NCBI GenBank assembly: GCA_037445025.1
Contig: JBBILI010000010.1
Span: 80,286-144,285, forward strand
Direction of reading: 5' to 3'
Source: CAIQQQ01 sp037445025
GTDB taxonomy: Bacteria; Pseudomonadota; Alphaproteobacteria; Acetobacterales; Acetobacteraceae
Length of the DNA stretch: 64,000 nt
Below, in pieces: positions 35,863-44,781 of the stretch. A program made the translations under genes and the position numbers. The notes under the pieces were generated by a model. That model was not told the origin of the DNA. It did not search any database and was given only the letters and a program-made list of their open reading frames with translations. The stretch's first letter is position 1. Each line of letters begins with the position of its first letter.

Positions 35863-37836
35863 ATGCCCTTGGCACAGACCTCCCCCGACCCGAACCCGGA
35901 CCAGCTGTGCATCGACACCATCCGGACCCTGGCGATGGACGCCGTCCAGAAAGCCGATTCCGGACATCCCGGCGCGCCGATGGCGTTGGCTCCGGTGATC
36001 TTCACGCTGTGGCAGAGCTTTCTGCGCTTCGATCCCGCCGACAGCCACTGGCCCGATCGCGACCGCTTCGTGCTCTCCAACGGCCACGCCTCCATGGTGC
36101 TCTATGCCATGCTGTTCCTCGCCGGCGTCCGCAACGCCGACCAGGCGCCTTTGGGCATCGATGACATCAAGGCGTTCCACACCCTTGGCAGCCGATGCCC
36201 CGGTCACCCCGAACACGGCGTCACCCCCGGCGTGGAAACCACCACCGGGCCGCTCGGCCAGGCTGCGCTAACAGCGTCGGCATGGCCATGGCCACACGCT
36301 GGCAGGCGGCACGCTACAACAGGCCGGGCCACACCATCTTCGACCACAACGTCTATGCCTTCTGCGGCGACGGCGACATGATGGAAGGCGTCACCAGCGA
36401 AGCCGCCTCCATCGCGGGCGACCTCATGCTCGGCAATCTCTGCTGGATCTACGACAGCAACCATATCACCATCGAAGGCTACACCGACTTTGCCTTCAGC
36501 GATGACGTCGCTGCCCGTTTCCGTGCCTATGGCTGGAATGTCGAGCAGGTCGGTGACGCCAACGACACCGGCCGGATGGCCGAAGCGCTGACCGGGTTCG
36601 TCACCTCAGGCGATGCTCCCACGCTGATCATCGTCAACAGCCATATCGGCTTCGGCGCGCCCCACAAGCAGGACACCAGCGCCGCCCACGGCGAGCCGCT
36701 CGGCGTGGAGGAGATCAGGCTGGCCAAACGCCGCTACGGCTGGCCGGAACATGCCGATTTCCGGGTGCCGGACGGCGTCCTGGCGCATCTCTCCGCCGGC
36801 ATCGGGGCCCGCGGTGCTGCCGCGCATGCCGACTGGCAGCAACGCTTCACCCTCTACCGCGAACAGCACCCCGCACGCGCCGAGGAGATCACCCGGATGG
36901 TCGCGGGCACGCTGCCCGATGGCTGCGGCGCCGATCTGCCGGGCTTTCCCGCCGATGCCAAAGGCCTCGCCACCCGTGATTCCTCGGCCAGATGTCTGAA
37001 TGCCCTGGCGAAGAGCTATCCCTGGATGCTCGGCGGCGCCGCCGACCTGGCACCCTCGACCAAGACCCACCTGACCTTCGATGGCGCCGGCGATCTTTCG
37101 GCGGCGAAGCCCGGCGCCCGCAACCTGCATTTCGGCATTCGCGAACACGCCATGGGCGGCATCGTCAACGGCCTTGCCCTGTCCGGGCTGCGGCCGTTCG
37201 GTGCCACCTTCCTGGTGTTCTCCGACTACATGAAGCCGGCCATCCGCCTTGCCGCCATCATGGCGCTGCCGGTGGTGCTGATCTTCACCCATGATTCCAT
37301 CGGCGTCGGCCAGGACGGACCGACACACCAGCCGGTGGAGCATCTGGTGGCGCTGCGCAGCATCCCAGGCCTGATCACGCTGCGACCTGGCGATGCCGGG
37401 GAGGTGGCCGCGGCGTGGCGCGTGATCATCGCACTCCGCCAGCCGGTGTGCCTCATCCTGACCCGCCAGGCGCTGCCGACGCTGGACCGGACGCGGTACC
37501 GCGGCGCGGAGGGCACCGAGCGCGGCGGCTATGTGCTGGCCGGCGCGCGGACGGGGCTGCCCGCGTTGATCCTGCTGGCGACCGGCAGCGAGCTCTCGCT
37601 GTGCGTCGCCGCCTTCGAGACGCTGCACGGCGAGGGCATTGCCGTGCGGGTGGTGAGCCTGCCGAGCTGGGAGCTGTTCGAGGCGCAGGACCAGGCGTAT
37701 CGCGACAGCGTGCTGCCGCCCTGCGTGTCCGCCCGGGTCTCGGTGGAAGCGGGATCGGTGATCGGGTGGGATCGTTATGTCGGCCCGACCGGCGCGATGA
37801 TCGGCATGCGCAGCTTCGGCGCGTCGGCCCCGATCG
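35863..37836 (+). pseudogene. tkt: Transketolase, frameshifted and 3'-truncated
   Basis: The N-terminal frame from 35863 reads TIRTLAMDAVQKADSGHPGA and VLSNGHASMVLYA, typical of transketolase. At 36261-36263 GGCCAGGCTGC stands where GGCCAGGGCTGC would give GPLGQGCANSVGMA, so one G is missing; the rest is in the next frame. It has the thiamine-diphosphate motif (CGDGDMMEGVTSEAAS), the substrate histidine in GFGAPHKQ, and the pyrimidine domain (HDSIGVGQDGPTHQP). The last 50-60 residues of the C-terminal domain are replaced after SFGASAPI by the end of Zwf. The intact enzyme moves two-carbon units in the pentose phosphate pathway. If this is the only copy the lesions may be assembly errors. Confidence 0.8.
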
Positions 37837-38140
37837 GCGATCAGACGCGGTTCATGCGGGCCGACATGGTGGAGCATGGCTGGCGCATCGTGCAGCCGGT
37901 GCTGGATGGCTGGGCGGCGGATGGGGCTGATTTTCCGCATTATACCAACGGTCATAAAGAATGACCGTTGGTATGAGTCTTGGTTTGGCGCGCCGCCGCC
38001 GGCCAACCCGGCGCGCGATACCAACGGCCTTGATCGATGGAAGAGTCATCGATCAAGGCCGTTGGTATTATGCGTCGGGCAGCGAGGGGCCGGAGGAGGC
38101 GGATGCGTTGCTGGCGCGGGATGGGCGTGCGTGGCGGTAG
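37836..38140 (+). pseudogene. zwf: 3' end of glucose-6-phosphate dehydrogenase, fused to tkt and split by R2
   Basis: After the tkt break the frame continues GDQTRFMRADMVEHGWRIVQ, which is the Zwf C-terminal region, to DFPHY. An R2 element then interrupts the frame (37942-38068). Directly after it, YASGSEGPEEADALLARDGR and AWR end with TAG at 38138-38140; this is again the typical Zwf tail. Without the insert the codons join as DFPHYASGSEGP. Only the last 60 or so residues of Zwf remain; the catalytic and NADP-binding parts are gone. Probably a deletion removed the 3' end of tkt and most of a neighbouring zwf. Confidence 0.8.
37942..38068. repeat. R2 double-hairpin element, right copy, inserted into zwf remnant
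   Basis: The same 127-bp element in the opposite orientation: short hairpin 37942-37974, long hairpin 38018-38068. ATTAT occurs at both edges (37939-37943 and 38067-38071), perhaps a target duplication or part of the site. Removing 128 bases restores the Zwf codons exactly. Confidence 0.9.
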
Positions 38141-38149
38141 CAGGAAGCA

Positions 38150-38265
38150 CTGCTTTTCTGAAGAAAAGAAGCAAAAGACTTTCTATCTGTTGTATCATTC
38201 CCCCTTTGGATAGAGCCGCGATAGCCCGACAAAAGTTTTTTGGTTCTTTTTTTCAAAAAAGAACC
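38150..38265. repeat. R1 paired-hairpin repeat, copy 9 (B then A)
   Basis: Hairpin B at 38150-38171 (one arm base changed: CTGCTTTTCT) and hairpin A at 38242-38265. The inner boxes are kept (CAAAAGACTTTC, AAAAGTTTTTTGG); the spacer is diverged. It lies between the zwf remnant and gnd. Confidence 0.85.
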
Positions 38266-38318
38266 TCTTCCTTCCTATAATATTGCGTATTTCCCCGATA
38301 ACGCAGTGGAGCCAGACG

Positions 38319-39350
38319 ATGCAGCTTGCAATGATTGGACTGGGCCGCATGGGCGCCAACATGGTGCTCCGGCTGCTGGAAGCCGGGCATGACTGTGTGG
38401 TGTTCGACCACAGCAAGGAGGCGGTCGCCGCCGTGGTCGCCAAGGGGGCCCGTGGTGCCGACGACATGCCGGCCCTGCTGGCCCTGCTCAAGGCGCCCCG
38501 GGCGATCTGGCTGATGCTGCCGGCGGCGGCGGTCGACCCTGTGATATCCGACCTGATGCTGCATCTGGCGGTGGGCGACATCCTCATCGACGGCGGCAAC
38601 AGCCTTTACCAGGACGACATTCGCCGCGCCGAGACGTTGCGCGCCGCGGGGGTGCATTATGTCGATGCCGGTGTCAGCGGCGGCGTGTGGGGGCGCGAGC
38701 GCGGGTTCTGCCACATGATCGGCGGCGAGCCGGACATTGTGCGGCATCTCGACCCGATCTTCCGTACGCTGGCCCCCGGTGCGGCCGCGGCGGCGCGCAC
38801 CCCGGGGGTGACCGGCGAGCCGGCTGGGGCGGAGCTGGGCTATCTGCATTGCGGGCCCAACGGCGCCGGGCATTTCGTCAAGATGGTGCACAACGGCATT
38901 GAATACGGCATGATGGCGGCGTTCGCCGAAGGGCTGAACATTCTGCGCCACGCCAATGTCGGCACCGGTGCGCAGGTGGCGGATGCCGAGACCACGCCGC
39001 TGCGCCATCCCGAGCATTATCGGTATGATTTCGATATCGCCGAGATCGCCGAGGTGTGGCGGCGCGGCAGCGTGGTGTCGTCGTGGCTGCTGGATCTGGC
39101 GGCCGCGGCGTTGCGGAAAGATCCTGGCCTGGACAGCTTTGCCGGCCGCGTGTCCGATTCCGGGGAAGGCCGCTGGACGCTGCAGGCCGCCATCGATGAG
39201 GGCGTGCCGGCGCCGGTGATTGCGACCGCGCTGTTCTCACGGTTCGAATCGCGCGGCCAGGCCGACTACGCCGACCGGCTGCTTTCGGCGCTGCGCCTCG
39301 GTTTCGGCGGCCATGTCGAGAAGCCGGCAGCACCTGCGGCCCCTCACTGA
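38319..39350 (+). CDS. gnd: 6-phosphogluconate dehydrogenase, short (NAD-type, GndA/YqeC-like)
   Basis: The start at 38319 (GGAG 7 bases upstream) gives 343 residues beginning MQLAMIGLGRMGANM, the Rossmann motif; a longer frame upstream is not likely. Other landmarks: DGGNSLYQDD, YVDAGVSGGVWG and the catalytic lysine region GHFVKMVHNGIEYGMM. At about 340 residues it is the short form (the long form has about 470), which usually prefers NAD. It oxidatively decarboxylates 6-phosphogluconate to ribulose 5-phosphate. Followed by tal after 22 bases; tkt, zwf, gnd and tal form a pentose-phosphate operon. No lesion. Confidence 0.9.
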   Translation: MQLAMIGLGRMGANMVLRLLEAGHDCVVFDHSKEAVAAVVAKGARGADDMPALLALLKAPRAIWLMLPAAAVDPVISDLMLHLAVGDILIDGGNSLYQDDIRRAETLRAAGVHYVDAGVSGGVWGRERGFCHMIGGEPDIVRHLDPIFRTLAPGAAAAARTPGVTGEPAGAELGYLHCGPNGAGHFVKMVHNGIEYGMMAAFAEGLNILRHANVGTGAQVADAETTPLRHPEHYRYDFDIAEIAEVWRRGSVVSSWLLDLAAAALRKDPGLDSFAGRVSDSGEGRWTLQAAIDEGVPAPVIATALFSRFESRGQADYADRLLSALRLGFGGHVEKPAAPAAPH

Positions 39351-39372
39351 ACCGTCGTAGCAGGAACACATC

Positions 39373-40446
39373 ATGCCAACCCAAGCAACCCATGCCGTGC
39401 GCCTGCTCGGCCAGAGCCTGTGGCTCGACAACATCACCCGCGACCTGCTCGATAGCGGCACCTTGCAGCGTTACATCGACACGCTGTGGATCACCGGGCT
39501 GACCTCCAACCCGACCATCTTCGAGAAGGCGATCGCCCGCAGCACCGCCTATGACGCGGAGATCGCGCAGCACCGTGACGCGGCGGAGACCGATGAGACG
39601 GTGTTCTTCGCGCTGGCGATCGCTGATCTGCGGCGGGCTGCGGATCTGTTCGCGCCGGTGCATGACCGCACCGGGGGCGTGGACGGATTTGTCTCGCTCG
39701 AGGTGTCACCCGATCTTGCCTATGACACGGATGCCACCATCGCGCAGGCCAAGGCGCTTTGCGCGAAGGCGGCGCGGGACAATCTGTTCATCAAGATCCC
39801 GGGCACCCCTGAGGGGCTGCCGGCGATTTCGGCCTGCATTGCCGCCGGCATCGCGGTGAACGTGACGCTGCTGTTCTCGGTGCCACAGTATCTCGCGGCC
39901 GCCGATGCCTGGATGAGCGGGCTGGAGCTTCGGGCAAAGCAGGGATTGTCGTGTGACGTGCCGTCGGTGGCGTCGCTGTTCGTCAGCCGCTGGGATGTGG
40001 CGGCGGCAAAGCTGACGCCGGCTTCGCTGCACAACACGCTGGGCATCGCGGTCAGCCATCTGGCATATCGGGCGTATCGCGACCTGATGGACTCCGACCG
40101 GTTCCAGCGCCTGCAGGCGCATGGCGCGCGGCCGCAGCGGCTGCTGTTCGCCAGCACCGGGACCAAGGACCCGGCGGCGCCGGACACGCTGTATATCGAA
40201 GCGCTCACCGCCCCCAACACGGTCAACACCATGCCGGAGGACACGTTGCTGGCGCTCGACGATCACGGCGCGGTGCCGCCTGTGCTGTCGCGCGACAGTG
40301 ACGCCGCCGATGCCGTGCTGGCGCGGCATGTGGCGGCCGGGATCGATGTCGATGCCTTGGGCGCGCGGCTGCAGATGGAGGGGGCGAGCGCGTTTGTGGC
40401 CTCGTGGAGGAGCCTGCTCGCGTGTGTCGCGGTGAAGCGGAGGTGA
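39373..40446 (+). CDS. tal: Transaldolase
   Basis: The 357-residue product has the transaldolase motifs GLTSNPTIFEKAI (about 42-54) and the Schiff-base lysine at 141 in NLFIKIPGTPEG, with NVTLLFSVPQY after it. It transfers a dihydroxyacetone unit between sugar phosphates in the non-oxidative pentose phosphate pathway. In some acetic acid bacteria a tal-pgi fusion of about 950 residues exists; here only transaldolase is present and ends with a normal stop. Frame clean. A GC-rich 40-bp gap then separates it from the convergent ABC transporter gene. Confidence 0.92.
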   Translation: MPTQATHAVRLLGQSLWLDNITRDLLDSGTLQRYIDTLWITGLTSNPTIFEKAIARSTAYDAEIAQHRDAAETDETVFFALAIADLRRAADLFAPVHDRTGGVDGFVSLEVSPDLAYDTDATIAQAKALCAKAARDNLFIKIPGTPEGLPAISACIAAGIAVNVTLLFSVPQYLAAADAWMSGLELRAKQGLSCDVPSVASLFVSRWDVAAAKLTPASLHNTLGIAVSHLAYRAYRDLMDSDRFQRLQAHGARPQRLLFASTGTKDPAAPDTLYIEALTAPNTVNTMPEDTLLALDDHGAVPPVLSRDSDAADAVLARHVAAGIDVDALGARLQMEGASAFVASWRSLLACVAVKRR

Positions 40447-40486
40447 GGGACGGGCGGCGTTGCTGACGCGCAACGCAGCGGCTTCG

Positions 40487-41458
40487 TTATAGTCTGTGCT
40501 CGTCCTCGACCGACCAGAGGAGCTGTGTGGCTGTGCCCGGTTCCACGGGGGCTGCGAAGAACACCTGGTCGGGCAGGACGGCGAAGATGTCGCTGCCGTG
40601 TTCGGTCTTCAGCGCCACGCGCACGCTGGTACCCTGGTATTCCACGGCGATGACCTGCGCGGGCGTGCCGCCTGTGGTGGTGAGGCTGCAGCGGTCGGCG
40701 CGGACCGCGACTTCGCCGCGGTCGGTGGTGAAGAGGTTGTGGCCGCCGATGAAGCGGGCGACGAAGCCGCTGGCGGGGCGTTCGAACACCTCGCGCGGCG
40801 GGCCGGACTGGCGGATGTGGCCTGCTTCCATCACCACCATCTGATCGGCCAGGGCCATCGCCTCGTCCTGGCTGTGGGTGACGTGGATGAAGGTGATGGC
40901 GAGGTCGCGCTGCAGGCGTTTCAGTTCCTCGCGCACCTTGACGCGGAGGAACGGGTCGAGCGCGGACAGCGGTTCGTCGAGCAGGAGCACCTTGGGTTCG
41001 ACGATGAGGGCGCGGGCGAGGGCCACGCGCTGCTGCTGGCCGCCGGAGAGCTGGGCGGGCAGGCGTTCGGCGAAGTCGGCCATGTGGACGAGGTCGAGGA
41101 ATCCGCGGGCGCGGGCGCGGCGGGCGGATTTGGCGATGCCGCGGACCTGCAGGCTGAAGGCGACGTTGTCGATGCAGGTGAGGTGCGGGAACAGCGCGTA
41201 GTTCTGGAACATCATGGCGGTGCCGCGCTTGATGGACGGCAGGTCGGTGACGTTCTGGCCGGCGATCAGGATGTCGCCTTCGGTGATGTCCTCGTGGCCG
41301 GCGATCATGCGCAGGGTGCTGGACTTGCCGCAGCCGGAGGGGCCGAGCAGGCAGCAATAGCTGGCCTTGGGGATGCGCAGGGAGATGGCATCGACGGCGA
41401 TGCTGTCCTCGTAGCGCTTGGTCACGTCGATCAGCTCGACGTCGTATCGTGCATCCAT
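40487..41458 (-). CDS. ABC importer ATP-binding subunit, PotA-like
   Basis: The 323-residue product has Walker A GPSGCGKSST, signature LSGGQQQRVALARAL, Walker B VLLLDEPLSALD and the switch histidine in VTHSQDEA, then a C-terminal TOBE-like beta domain (EVAVRADRC to LLWSVEDEH). This is the PotA/FbpC type that drives import of polyamines, iron or other small solutes. It ends the set of four importer genes on this strand; its start overlaps the stop of the upstream permease. Substrate unknown; context (RutA-like and isochorismatase genes upstream) suggests a nitrogen-containing compound. Confidence 0.9.
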   Translation of the reverse strand: MDARYDVELIDVTKRYEDSIAVDAISLRIPKASYCCLLGPSGCGKSSTLRMIAGHEDITEGDILIAGQNVTDLPSIKRGTAMMFQNYALFPHLTCIDNVAFSLQVRGIAKSARRARARGFLDLVHMADFAERLPAQLSGGQQQRVALARALIVEPKVLLLDEPLSALDPFLRVKVREELKRLQRDLAITFIHVTHSQDEAMALADQMVVMEAGHIRQSGPPREVFERPASGFVARFIGGHNLFTTDRGEVAVRADRCSLTTTGGTPAQVIAVEYQGTSVRVALKTEHGSDIFAVLPDQVFFAAPVEPGTATQLLWSVEDEHRL

Positions 41459-42288
41459 CAGCCCCGCGTCCTTCGCCGTTGCAGACGCAGCACGAATGCC
41501 AGCATCGCCAGAATGAGTGCGAACGAGACCACTGTCGTCACGGTGCCGATGGCGAACAGCTCCGGCGTGGAATCGCTTGAGATCAGCGCATAGATCTCGA
41601 GCGGCAGCGTGTTCTTGCTGCCGATGACCAGCGTGGTGCGGGCGTATTCATCGTAGGAGAGGGTGAAGGCGCCGACGGCCACGCCGATGATGCCGGGCAT
41701 CAGCAGCGGCAGGGTGACGAGCCAGAGGCGCTGGAAGGCGGTGGCGCCGAGGGCGGTGGCGGCTTCCTCGCAGCTGCGGTTGAAGCGGGCGACGACGGCG
41801 AACATGGTGAGCAGGCCGAACGGCAGGGTCCAGGTGAGCTGGGCGCCGAGGGCGGAGGTGAACAGGCCCTGGGGCAGGCCGAGGAACTGGAAGCCGAGGC
41901 CGATGCCGAAGCCGACCAGCAGGCTCGGCATCACCAGGCTGGCGATGGCGAGGTAGAACAGGGCGGCAGCACCTGGGAAGCGGCGGCGAAAGCCGAGGCC
42001 GGCGGCGACCGACATGATCACGGTGAGGAGGCAGACCGCCGAGGACAGCAGCATGGAGCGGCCGAAGGAGCTCGGGATGTCGGCCATCTGGCCGGGCTTG
42101 AGGATGTCGCCGAACCATTTGGTGGAGAAGCCGACCATGGGGAAGGTGACGCCGCCATCCGGGCCCTGGAAGGAGAGGATGTAGATGATGATCATCGGGC
42201 CGTAGAGGAACAGCAGATAGAGCCCCATCAGGCTCGCCAGGAGGTAGAAGGTGTAGGGTCGCTTCTCGCGGACGCGGGGACGGCTCAC
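41458..42288 (-). CDS. ABC importer permease, PotC-like
   Basis: The 276-residue product has six membrane segments and a binding-protein-dependent permease motif around EEAATALGATAFQRLWLVTL (the EAA loop that contacts the ATPase). Its type is that of PotC/YdcV. It overlaps the upstream permease gene by four bases and the ATPase gene by one, so the order of translation is tightly coupled. No lesion. Confidence 0.88.
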   Translation of the reverse strand: MSRPRVREKRPYTFYLLASLMGLYLLFLYGPMIIIYILSFQGPDGGVTFPMVGFSTKWFGDILKPGQMADIPSSFGRSMLLSSAVCLLTVIMSVAAGLGFRRRFPGAAALFYLAIASLVMPSLLVGFGIGLGFQFLGLPQGLFTSALGAQLTWTLPFGLLTMFAVVARFNRSCEEAATALGATAFQRLWLVTLPLLMPGIIGVAVGAFTLSYDEYARTTLVIGSKNTLPLEIYALISSDSTPELFAIGTVTTVVSFALILAMLAFVLRLQRRRTRG

Positions 42289-43166
42289 CGGGCCAGTTCC
42301 CGCCGCACATCGACCACGCGCATCATGCCGGCGACGAGGATGGCCACGAAGATGACCAGCACCACGGCGCTGGCGGCGGCGGGCGGGTATTGCATGGCCT
42401 GGATTTCGGTGGAGAGGGCGGAGACGATCGAGGCGCTCTGGCCGCCGCTCATGCGTTTGACCACGAAATAATCGCCGATGACCTGGGTGAAGACGAGGAT
42501 GGAGCCGAGTGCGATGCCGGTGCGCGAGAGCGGGATGATGATGAGGCGCAGCACCTGGAAGCGGCTGGCGCCGCAGTCGCGGGCGGCCTCGATGAGGCTT
42601 TCGTCGATCTTGGCCATGGAGTTGGCGATCGGGGCCATCATCAGCAGGGTGTAGAGGTGGATGTAGGTGACCATCACCGAGAAATCGGAGAACAGCAGGA
42701 ACTCCAGGGGATGGTCGATGATGTGGAGTTTCTCGAGGATGGTGTTGAAGGCGCCGTTGCGGCCCAGGAACGGGATCCAGGCGATGGTGCGGATGATGCC
42801 GGAGGTCCAGAACGGCACGGCGCAGGCGAGGAACAGTACCATGCGGGTTTTGCCGCTGCGGATGTGGAAGACCAGGAAGAGGGCGATGAAGAAGCCGAGC
42901 ACGAGGGTGATGGCCCAGGCCATGACGGCGAAGCGCATGGTGCTGAGGTAGATGCGCCAGGTGGCGGGTGTCGTCAGCAGGTCCTGATAGTTGTCGAGGA
43001 TGAAGGCGGGGTAGATGCCGACGCGGTCATAGTCGAAGAAGCTGACCACGAAGAACAGCAAGGTCGGCAACGCGAACAGCAGCACCAGCACCAGCGCCAT
43101 AGGGCCGACCTGGAGCCATGAGGTGAGCCACGCGCGTCGCCGCCGCGCGTGGGCCTTCACGTCCAT
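42285..43166 (-). CDS. ABC importer permease, PotB-like
   Basis: The 293-residue product has six membrane segments, a periplasmic N-terminal loop (FVVSFFDYDRVGIYPAFILD) and the EAA-type loop (LIEAARDCGASRFQVLRLII). It pairs with the PotC-like permease downstream. The R1 hairpin B lies between this gene and the binding-protein gene upstream, 95 bases away, so the operon is interrupted by the repeat but not by a promoter I can see. Confidence 0.88.
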   Translation of the reverse strand: MDVKAHARRRRAWLTSWLQVGPMALVLVLLFALPTLLFFVVSFFDYDRVGIYPAFILDNYQDLLTTPATWRIYLSTMRFAVMAWAITLVLGFFIALFLVFHIRSGKTRMVLFLACAVPFWTSGIIRTIAWIPFLGRNGAFNTILEKLHIIDHPLEFLLFSDFSVMVTYIHLYTLLMMAPIANSMAKIDESLIEAARDCGASRFQVLRLIIIPLSRTGIALGSILVFTQVIGDYFVVKRMSGGQSASIVSALSTEIQAMQYPPAAASAVVLVIFVAILVAGMMRVVDVRRELAR

Positions 43167-43216
43167 TGGAGCAACCCTGTCCGAACGAGCCGGACCCAGA
43201 GTTCGAAAGTCTTTTG

Positions 43217-43238
43217 CTTCTTTTCTTCAGAAAAGAAG
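43217..43238. repeat. R1 repeat, copy 10, hairpin B only
   Basis: Perfect hairpin B with GAAAGTCTTTTG before it and CGCTTGCTT after. It lies in the operon between permease and binding-protein genes. Confidence 0.75.
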
Positions 43239-43260
43239 CGCTTGCTTACGTTTTGCCTGA

Positions 43261-44544
43261 TCACGCCGAAATGAACTCATTCCAACGCCGCGTCAGGTAG
43301 CGATCCTCGTCCATGACCGAGTTCCACACGGCGATACGGCCCATGCGTTCGTCGAACGAGCCGCCGTCGCGGGCGCGGCCGGGTTTTTCCATCAGCTTGC
43401 CGAAGGGGTCGTGGATTTCCTCGGCGGCGGGTTTGCCGCCGTACCAGTAATCCCACTCGACCTGGGTGAGGAACTTCTTGGCGTTCATCGGCTGGGCGGA
43501 GTAATAGCCTTCGCGGGCGATGACGGCGCCGGCGTAGCCGGAGGTGTACCAGTCGAGATACTCGTAGGCGGCTTCGAGTTTGATGCCGGTGAGGTGTTTC
43601 ATGAAGCCCAGCATGTAGCCCCAGCCGCGGTAGCCTTCCTTCAGCGGCTGAAACACGCAGGGCAGGCCGCGGGTGCGCACGGCGGCGACGGCGGGGGACC
43701 ACATGGACTGGATGACCACTTCGCCTGAGGCCATCAGGTTCACCGACTGGTCGAACGAGCCCCAGAAGGAGCGGAACTGGCCGGATTTCTTGATGTCGAT
43801 CATGGTGGCGATCGTTTTGTCGATCTCCGCCTTGGTCATGTTGCCTTTGTTTTCGTATTTGATGTCGCCGCGGGCTTCGAGCGCCATGGAGACGTCGATC
43901 ACGCCGATGGTCGGGTTGTCCTGCAGGGCGGAGCGGCCCTTGAAGTCGGGGCTGATGAGATCGGCCCATGTGGTGATCGGCCGGCCGGTGAGATCGGGGC
44001 GGACGCCGAGCGTGTCGGCGTTGGTGATGGTGGGCACGCCGTTGAGGAACTCGGTGGGGGCGGTGGCGGCCTTGCTGCCGCTGGCGTCGGTGGCATAGAG
44101 GATGGTGTAGGGGGCGATGCCTTGCAGCGAGGCCTTACGGCCGTCGGAATATTCGCTTTTGGTGAACAGCGGCAGCGTGCTGTCCCAGTTCTTGAACTTG
44201 GCGACGGGGATGGTCTGCAGGATGTTGCGGCCGATGAGGTATTTCATATAGGCGAGACTGACGTCACCCACGTCGATATTGGCGGATTGGGTGAGGAAGC
44301 GGTTGATGAGGTCGGCGTTCTCGGAGGGCTGCATCGTCACCTTGAAGCCGAGATCCTTGCTGGCCTGTTCGCCGATGGAGGCGAGCACGGTGACCGGCTG
44401 GCCGGCGTGGCGGATTTCGATGTCCTTGATGGTCTGTGCCCAGATGGTGGGGAAGCCGGTGACGGCGCCGGAGCCGATGGCGGCGCCGGTGGCACCGGCG
44501 AGCAGCTTGCGGCGGGTGAGGCGCGGCTTGGGGGTGGTCGACAT
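43261..44544 (-). CDS. ABC importer substrate-binding protein, PotD-like, Tat-exported
   Basis: The 427-residue precursor begins with a Tat-like signal (RLTRRKLLAGATGAAIGSG), then a type II periplasmic binding fold of the PotD/extracellular solute-binding group: ADLISPDFKGRSALQDNP and EVVIQSMWSPAVAAVRTRGL. It delivers the substrate to the PotB/PotC-like permeases. The ligand residues of PotD are not clearly kept, so polyamine is not certain. Gene order is binding protein, permease, permease, ATPase. Upstream lies a 237-bp gap before the isochorismatase-like gene, with no gene in it. Confidence 0.88.
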   Translation of the reverse strand: MSTTPKPRLTRRKLLAGATGAAIGSGAVTGFPTIWAQTIKDIEIRHAGQPVTVLASIGEQASKDLGFKVTMQPSENADLINRFLTQSANIDVGDVSLAYMKYLIGRNILQTIPVAKFKNWDSTLPLFTKSEYSDGRKASLQGIAPYTILYATDASGSKAATAPTEFLNGVPTITNADTLGVRPDLTGRPITTWADLISPDFKGRSALQDNPTIGVIDVSMALEARGDIKYENKGNMTKAEIDKTIATMIDIKKSGQFRSFWGSFDQSVNLMASGEVVIQSMWSPAVAAVRTRGLPCVFQPLKEGYRGWGYMLGFMKHLTGIKLEAAYEYLDWYTSGYAGAVIAREGYYSAQPMNAKKFLTQVEWDYWYGGKPAAEEIHDPFGKLMEKPGRARDGGSFDERMGRIAVWNSVMDEDRYLTRRWNEFISA

Positions 44545-44781
44545 GAGGCGCTCCTGTGAAGGGATGAGAGAGGTCAGGCCGGACGCTGCAGATGTCTCCG
44601 ATTTGGCAACCGCTCAAATCTTGCGCAAAGGTGGCGCAACGATAGGAGCGGAGGGAAAATTTCGTCAAGCCGAACTGCGTTTATATTATGCATCAAATTC
44701 TGATACAGACAGGTTATGCATGCGAATTGCACGAATGCCTTTTGAATTGTCTTTGGTTGATGAAATTTTGGGCTGGCTTGA

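Noticed and set aside
39236..39256. GGTTCGAATC, a tRNA T-loop-like string
   Set aside because: It lies inside the gnd coding sequence and no acceptor or anticodon stem can be built around it.
40487..44544. Firm assignment of the importer as a spermidine/putrescine system
   Set aside because: The component types are PotABCD-like, but ligand residues of the binding protein are not clearly kept and the context points to other nitrogen compounds.
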